From: a virus
Length of the DNA stretch: 28,017 bases
Strand: one strand, 5' to 3'
IMG/VR virus record: IMGVR_UViG_3300031669_000189
Location: 1-28,017 of that record
Position 1 is the first letter of the stretch. Each line of letters opens with the position of its first letter. The notes under the pieces are model-generated. The model saw only the letters and a program-made list of their open reading frames with translations. It had not been told where the DNA came from and searched no databases. A program made the translations under genes and the position numbers. Shown piece after piece: positions 24,108 through 28,017 of the stretch.

Positions 24108-24132
24108 TTAGGCCTTTTAGGCAAAGGCCTAA
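24108..24132 (-). other. Perfect 10-bp hairpin after the terminase gene
   Basis: TTAGGCCTTT (24108-24117) and AAAGGCCTAA (24123-24132) form a 10-bp stem with a 5-base loop. It overlaps the terminase stop at 24129-24131. On the - strand it is not followed by a T run, so it is not a classical terminator; on the + strand TTTTCT follows, which could stop antisense transcription. It could also limit or process the late mRNA. Confidence 0.7.
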
Positions 24133-26087
24133 TTTTCTACGATTTTTTTTAGTTGCTTTAGAATTAACGCCCTGTTTATTTTTTCAATTTGGACAGGATT
24201 AACTTTTCTTTTTTTGGCTGACTCAATTTGTTTTTTTACAATGTTGTCAATATAAACATCGGCCGCAGTTAAATTATAACCCCTCAAATCCAATGCTTCA
24301 TTTCGTCTGCCTGACGGCAAGTGGAATGTGCCATCAGAAAACCGCTCCTCCGCCCGGAGCATCTCAAAATAATTGTCTGGGTAGTCAGCCGGGAATTCAC
24401 AAAATCCGGGCCGCTGCTCGCCAATCTGATTTCTTAATATATTTAGATTTGCATAAATATTATTTTTATAATAATTTACAATCGACTGAATAACAATTAA
24501 TCCTGAGTTTACTTTTTTTTCATAATATTTTTTAACGTTCTTTAGCCTGACCAATCCTTCGATCGGATAAATTCCCTGGCCGCTTTGCGCGAACTGGTAA
24601 ACGGCTCCCTGGCTCTGGCCGTCTCCGCAGTCGATAACGGTAATGGCAACCTCAAATAATTTTCCGTCGTCTGTTTTGTAGGAAAAACCGCCATTTTCTA
24701 TGTGTTCTCGGAGCTTTTGCCATGCGCCGTCATTTGCATCATCTATTGAGCCGACTATCTGAAAATATGAAATTGACCAGGTTCGCCTTGATGATCCGTG
24801 CCCACAAACTTCAATCTCCAGACGTGGAGGATGTTTTTTGTCGCCCTTCTTTCCCCTCTGAACATCAACGGCAGCGGTAAGAAAAATGACACCTTCCGGA
24901 ATTGCGCCGGATGGGTAATTCCCGCGTAGTGCAATAAGCCTTTTGAGTTTTGGCCGATCACCCTGTTGATTCCACGGTTCGCCTAAAAATAAATTTACAA
25001 ATGTTTTTAAATCTTCCGGATCATCCTGCGAGTTGAGCCATTTTTCCACAAGATTGCTCCACGTGATTTGACCTGGTGGGGCATAAAAAGAATTTATGTG
25101 ATACGAGCGGGTTCTTTTTGATCTGCTTTTAGCGGTCGGCTTCCATTTCCCATTTTTAACTATTTGATGCTTTTCGGCTTCAGTTATTTTGCATCCGTTT
25201 TTTATGCAGCGATACCAGACTGAACCTTCCACAAGTATTCCGTCTTTTTTTTCGTATTGGATTCCAAATTTGTCACGCTCACCCCACTGCAAATATTGGG
25301 ACTCCCCGCAGTGCGGGCAGGGAAGAAAGAATTCTCGCTGGTCACCCATTTTGAAAAACTTATAGATAACGGATGTTTCCGCATCGGTCGGAGTTGAGTT
25401 GTCCCATTTTTTGGCCCGGTCCCCATATGCGTTAAGTCTGGCATCGGAGATTGCAAACGGGCTGCCCTGGCCTTTTATAATCACCGGAGCTTCATCGATT
25501 TCGTCGCGCCATAATCTTTTTACTGAGTCCTGTCTCAACTGGGGGCCGCTCCCCAAAGAAACCATGTTTAAAAATCCTGCTGGGTATTCTTTTTTTAATA
25601 TTGTGTCACCGGTTCGCCGGCTTTTTCTGTTTTCTGTTTGGGCCCTGATCAATGGACGCAATCCGCAGCTATCGATTGCAGGATTTAACCGCTTATTGCT
25701 CCAGGTATCGAGTAGATCACCGCTGCCGCTTGCGAACATTTGGTCGGCCGGATATTCTCCGATATGGTACACAATACAGCACTCCATTCCAAATGTCATT
25801 GCAACCTGGGCCGCTTTCATGCTTATTACCCATGTTATTGGAGAGTTTGCAGAAAAATTATCTATAATTTCAATTATCCACGGGGTGACAGTCAAATCTA
25901 CCAGGCCCGGGATAGGTGAATTTAAAGGCATTATTCTTTTATTTTGTATATACTCGGATACAAGCATCCCGGAAACCCGGTCAGGAATTGCACCTATTAA
26001 CTGATTTATTTTTTTTTTAATCGCATTTACGAATTGTGATTTAATTTTTAGCTTTTGATTTTCTACAATTTCAACTTCATAACTCAT
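24129..26087 (-). CDS. Terminase large subunit (GpA family)
   Basis: The 652-residue length matches lambda gpA (641). The ATPase part has a modified Walker A (SMKAAQVAMT, 89-98) and Walker B RLWRDEIDEA (191-200). A zinc-binding CPHC (257-260) with C294 and C299 is characteristic of the GpA family. The C-terminal nuclease domain carries LTAAVDVQRG and IDCGDGQ acidic motifs. The enzyme cuts concatemers and pumps DNA into the head. The start overlaps the methyltransferase stop (ATGA). Confidence 0.95.
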   Translation of the reverse strand: MSYEVEIVENQKLKIKSQFVNAIKKKINQLIGAIPDRVSGMLVSEYIQNKRIMPLNSPIPGLVDLTVTPWIIEIIDNFSANSPITWVISMKAAQVAMTFGMECCIVYHIGEYPADQMFASGSGDLLDTWSNKRLNPAIDSCGLRPLIRAQTENRKSRRTGDTILKKEYPAGFLNMVSLGSGPQLRQDSVKRLWRDEIDEAPVIIKGQGSPFAISDARLNAYGDRAKKWDNSTPTDAETSVIYKFFKMGDQREFFLPCPHCGESQYLQWGERDKFGIQYEKKDGILVEGSVWYRCIKNGCKITEAEKHQIVKNGKWKPTAKSRSKRTRSYHINSFYAPPGQITWSNLVEKWLNSQDDPEDLKTFVNLFLGEPWNQQGDRPKLKRLIALRGNYPSGAIPEGVIFLTAAVDVQRGKKGDKKHPPRLEIEVCGHGSSRRTWSISYFQIVGSIDDANDGAWQKLREHIENGGFSYKTDDGKLFEVAITVIDCGDGQSQGAVYQFAQSGQGIYPIEGLVRLKNVKKYYEKKVNSGLIVIQSIVNYYKNNIYANLNILRNQIGEQRPGFCEFPADYPDNYFEMLRAEERFSDGTFHLPSGRRNEALDLRGYNLTAADVYIDNIVKKQIESAKKRKVNPVQIEKINRALILKQLKKIVEN

Positions 26088-27112
26088 AAATCATGTTGCT
26101 CATAAATTATTTTTTGATATTCATCGGTATCAAATAGATCACCTTGTTGTAGATAAGTTTTATATCTTGCTTCCTGCATTTTCCAAAATATTATATTATT
26201 TTCGCATCCTCGAAATTCAAAGCCGAGTTTGTCGCAGACTATTCTTTCGTAGCAGCCCCCGGAAAACGGGCTAAATACTTTACAGCCGGGCGATCCTACC
26301 GCCTGGATTATTCTATGCACTAATGTTGGTGGTTTTTGTGTTGGGTGATTTATATTTCTTGTCAGGTTGGATTCCTGGATTGCCCTGATTACATCGTATT
26401 TTATTTCCTCAACAGGGTTGAATGGTCGGCGCAGCGATTCGTATTCAGACCGCAGCGATTCGTATTCTTTGCTAAAATATTTACCTGATTTTATTGATTG
26501 TAATTTTAAATAGATTTCTTCTGTTGGAAAACGATATTGACTATCTGAAAAATAATGACGACTAACAACATTTCTAGTATCAGTGGCACAGTTAATAAAA
26601 TCGTTAAATTGTTTTTCGTTTTTAAACCCATAATCTTTTTTTATCTTTTCTTTTTCTTCACGCATATATTTTTTAATAGGCTCAAATAAATTAGGATTAG
26701 AATAAATCATGGTTAACCCGGATTTATCGTCACCTTTATCATAAAAAAGAAATCTTTCGGTAATTGGTGCCCACCGTCTTAATGATTCAATGCTATTTCT
26801 TTTAGTTTGACATTCTATTTTTTCCCAAACACACACATTTAAAAGATTAAAGTATTTATCAAAAATTATTTGCTGATATGCAATATTAAGAGCATGCCCC
26901 CACAAAATTATTGAGCCATTATCTTTTAAAATCCTGTTACATTCGATGGCAAGTTTTTCGTGCATCTCTTGCCATTCTTCAAAAGACATTTGAAAATCAA
27001 AATCTCCCTTGATATTAAAATAAGGCGGATCAATATAAATAACATCAAAGTACTTATCTGGTATGGTTGCCATATACTCCATATTGTCAATCAAATAACA
27101 TTCATTAATCAA
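26084..27112 (-). CDS. DNA methyltransferase (N6-adenine or N4-cytosine, beta class)
   Basis: From the proposed TTG start at 27112 the product has 342 residues. Motif IV DPPY is at 28-31 (VIYIDPPYFN), followed by target-recognition sequence, then HPTQKP at about 256-261 and the SAM-binding motif FSPFSGGC at about 280-287. The order IV before I, with HPTQKP, marks the beta class; DPPY favours N6-adenine. The usual DPF.G.G of motif I is SPFSGG here. The frame extends to ATG 27235, but that overlaps most of the zinc-ribbon gene, while TTG 27112 has GGAGG eight bases upstream. It probably protects phage DNA from host restriction. Confidence 0.88.
   Translation of the reverse strand: MINECYLIDNMEYMATIPDKYFDVIYIDPPYFNIKGDFDFQMSFEEWQEMHEKLAIECNRILKDNGSIILWGHALNIAYQQIIFDKYFNLLNVCVWEKIECQTKRNSIESLRRWAPITERFLFYDKGDDKSGLTMIYSNPNLFEPIKKYMREEKEKIKKDYGFKNEKQFNDFINCATDTRNVVSRHYFSDSQYRFPTEEIYLKLQSIKSGKYFSKEYESLRSEYESLRRPFNPVEEIKYDVIRAIQESNLTRNINHPTQKPPTLVHRIIQAVGSPGCKVFSPFSGGCYERIVCDKLGFEFRGCENNIIFWKMQEARYKTYLQQGDLFDTDEYQKIIYEQHDL
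26431..26467 (-). repeat. 21-bp tandem duplication in the methyltransferase
   Basis: A 16-base identical core occurs at 26431-26446 and 26452-26467 with period 21, encoding EYESLRS and EYESLRR one after the other. It lies between the DPPY and HPTQKP motifs, in the variable target-recognition region, so the duplication is in frame and probably tolerated. Confidence 0.85.
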
Positions 27113-27287
27113 GATTTTCGCCTCCGGCACTTGCAAATAACCCCTCTTCGCATTGTGCGCATTTTTTTTGCTTTGGGTTGTAGCAATAACAACAGACAAG
27201 TTCATCGCATTTATTGCAGCGCTCAAAATATTCAAGTTCTAAAGGCTGTCTGCATAATGGACAAAATAAAATATTAATATCGTTCAT
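27105..27287 (-). CDS. Nine-cysteine zinc-binding protein, 60 aa
   Basis: Nine cysteines occur in 60 residues: CPLC (9-12), CNKC (24-27), CCYC (32-35) and CAQC (43-46, preceded by KK). This could hold two zinc ions in a RING-like or double-ribbon arrangement. The start overlaps the small-terminase stop (ATGA) with GAGGAG upstream. Its end overlaps the proposed methyltransferase start. No family is certain. Its place between terminase genes suggests help in packaging, methylation or host takeover, but that is inference. Confidence 0.78.
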   Translation of the reverse strand: MNDINILFCPLCRQPLELEYFERCNKCDELVCCYCYNPKQKKCAQCEEGLFASAGGENLD

Positions 27288-27928
27288 ATTAACTCCTCTA
27301 AAAATAAAGAAATTGTTTTTTTCAATTCCTGGATACTACGTGATTGATCATCGTCAATTTTTTGCTTGATAGCTAAAACCTTTTCTGGCTCAACGGTCCC
27401 CGCTATACCGGCAAGCTGCCCGGCCAAACGCTCACCCATGGTTAAGAAATGAATTGCAAAACCACCTGAAATCCTCATAAATATTTTTTCGACCAATTCT
27501 GTAGGAATAATTTTTTTCATTTCAGCAGCTGTCTTTAATTTGATTTGAACTGTCTGGGCGCGTATCTTTTCCATTTCTAAAAGTTCGCGACTTTCAGCCG
27601 CCCGGATTAACCCGGCTTCTGCTTTATCAAGATCGCTGCTAACTTTTTTATCCGGCTCTTTTTCTTCCTTTTCCTTTGCCGGTTTCTTTGACTTCTGCTT
27701 TGTTTTAGCTGCTTTAGCCGCCTTGGCTTTCTTTTTTATTTTTCTGATTTCTATTTTTGACGTTTTAGATGATAGGTATATTTTAGTTTTAGCTGCGTCA
27801 AGATTTATTCCAGACTTGCCAGCTTTGTCTTTTTCTTTTTTAATGGTTCTGGTAGCTATAAGGCTGGCAACTGCTTGCTTTGTTATCCCTGCCATTCTTG
27901 CAAATTCAATCTGCGTTACAATTTCCAT
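27284..27928 (-). CDS. Terminase small subunit (Nu1-like)
   Basis: The N-terminus (residues 1-30: EFARMAGITKQAVASLIATR) is a helix-turn-helix for DNA recognition, as in lambda Nu1. A lysine-, alanine- and glutamate-rich linker follows (about 55-100), then a helical C-terminus (EAGLIRAAESRELLEMEKIRAQ) for oligomerisation and large-subunit contact. The length of 214 exceeds lambda Nu1 (181) mainly by the linker. The ATG at 27928 is the only start that keeps the helix-turn-helix complete. The promoter lies so close that the mRNA would have almost no leader. Confidence 0.85.
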   Translation of the reverse strand: MEIVTQIEFARMAGITKQAVASLIATRTIKKEKDKAGKSGINLDAAKTKIYLSSKTSKIEIRKIKKKAKAAKAAKTKQKSKKPAKEKEEKEPDKKVSSDLDKAEAGLIRAAESRELLEMEKIRAQTVQIKLKTAAEMKKIIPTELVEKIFMRISGGFAIHFLTMGERLAGQLAGIAGTVEPEKVLAIKQKIDDDQSRSIQELKKTISLFLEELI

Positions 27929-27936
27929 AATTCCCT

Positions 27937-27965
27937 ATTTTATCACAATGTATGTGTTTGGTCAA
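27937..27965 (-). promoter_or_regulatory. Late operon promoter, extended -10
   Basis: On the - strand TTGACC (27965-27960) and TAAAAT (27942-27937) are separated by exactly 17 bases, and TGA precedes the -10 (extended -10). Transcription should begin near 27930-27931, two or three bases before the ATG at 27928. The spacer holds CACA-N5-TGTG (27944-27956 on the + strand), a small inverted repeat that could be an operator. Confidence 0.75.
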
Positions 27966-27970
27966 GACTC

Positions 27971-28005
27971 AAAAAAACAACCCGCACGTGTCGCGTTATG
28001 TGCGG
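27971..28005 (-). terminator. Intrinsic terminator upstream of the late promoter
   Basis: Read on the - strand, CCGCAC (28005-28000) and GTGCGG (27987-27982) form a GC-rich 6-bp stem with a 12-base loop, followed by GTTGTTTTTTT. It would end a transcript coming from the right, outside the window, and so isolate the late promoter just downstream. Confidence 0.65.
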
Positions 28006-28017
28006 CTTAAACCTACC

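Noticed and set aside
25399-26004. 201-codon + strand frame opposite the large terminase
   Set aside because: The terminase motifs on the other strand are unambiguous and the + frame has no start context.

Overview
The window is a nearly complete structural half of a tailed phage (free phage or prophage) with a contractile tail. The DNA is AT-rich (about 40% GC by eye), ribosome-binding sites are strong (GGAGG, AAGGAG), and genes are packed with overlapping ATGA, TAATG, TTGA and GTGA junctions. The host cannot be named from this sequence. The lambda-type head and Mu-type tail suggest a Gram-negative host. No integrase, repressor, transposase, host gene, tRNA, rRNA or CRISPR array is visible, so lifestyle cannot be decided.

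Layout. Positions 1-3578 (+ strand) hold a compact early or middle operon. It contains a partial protein with 24-residue repeats, several small unknown proteins, three small cysteine-rich proteins, a RusA-type Holliday junction resolvase and a multi-pass membrane protein with a long coiled coil. Five of its gene boundaries carry the identical 14-mer GGAGGAGTAAATGA. A hairpin followed by T residues at 3625-3658 looks like its terminator and lies inside the end of the convergent late operon.

Positions 3624-27928 (- strand, read right to left) form the late operon. It starts at a near-consensus extended -10 promoter (27937-27965) that would give an almost leaderless mRNA. The order is: small terminase, zinc-ribbon protein, DNA methyltransferase, large terminase (GpA type); then a hairpin and a possible second promoter; then a gpW-like connector, lambda-type portal, two small beta-rich proteins, S49 protease with a nested scaffold, D-like decoration protein and gpE-like major capsid protein; small connector proteins; sheath, tube, tail-assembly chaperone with a -1 frameshift, tape measure, Mu gpN-like protein, LysM-hub, gp45-like spike, gp46-like, gp47 (baseplate J) and gp48-like proteins; two tail fibres with the same N-terminal domain; an unknown protein; and three membrane proteins of a probable lysis cassette. 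No endolysin is visible.

Working together: the terminase packages DNA through the portal into a lambda-like procapsid shaped by the nested scaffold and matured by the S49 protease. The Mu-like tail is assembled on a tape measure with help from the frameshifted chaperone pair. The most notable points are the complete frameshift signal (slippery heptamer, 5-nt spacer, 6-bp stem, 50-codon extension), the in-frame scaffold start, the repeated early-operon junction, the leaderless late promoter, and the methyltransferase and zinc ribbon placed between the terminase subunits. No single gene set here clearly forms a new defence or signalling system; the unexplained part is the early-operon cluster of small cysteine-rich and membrane proteins.
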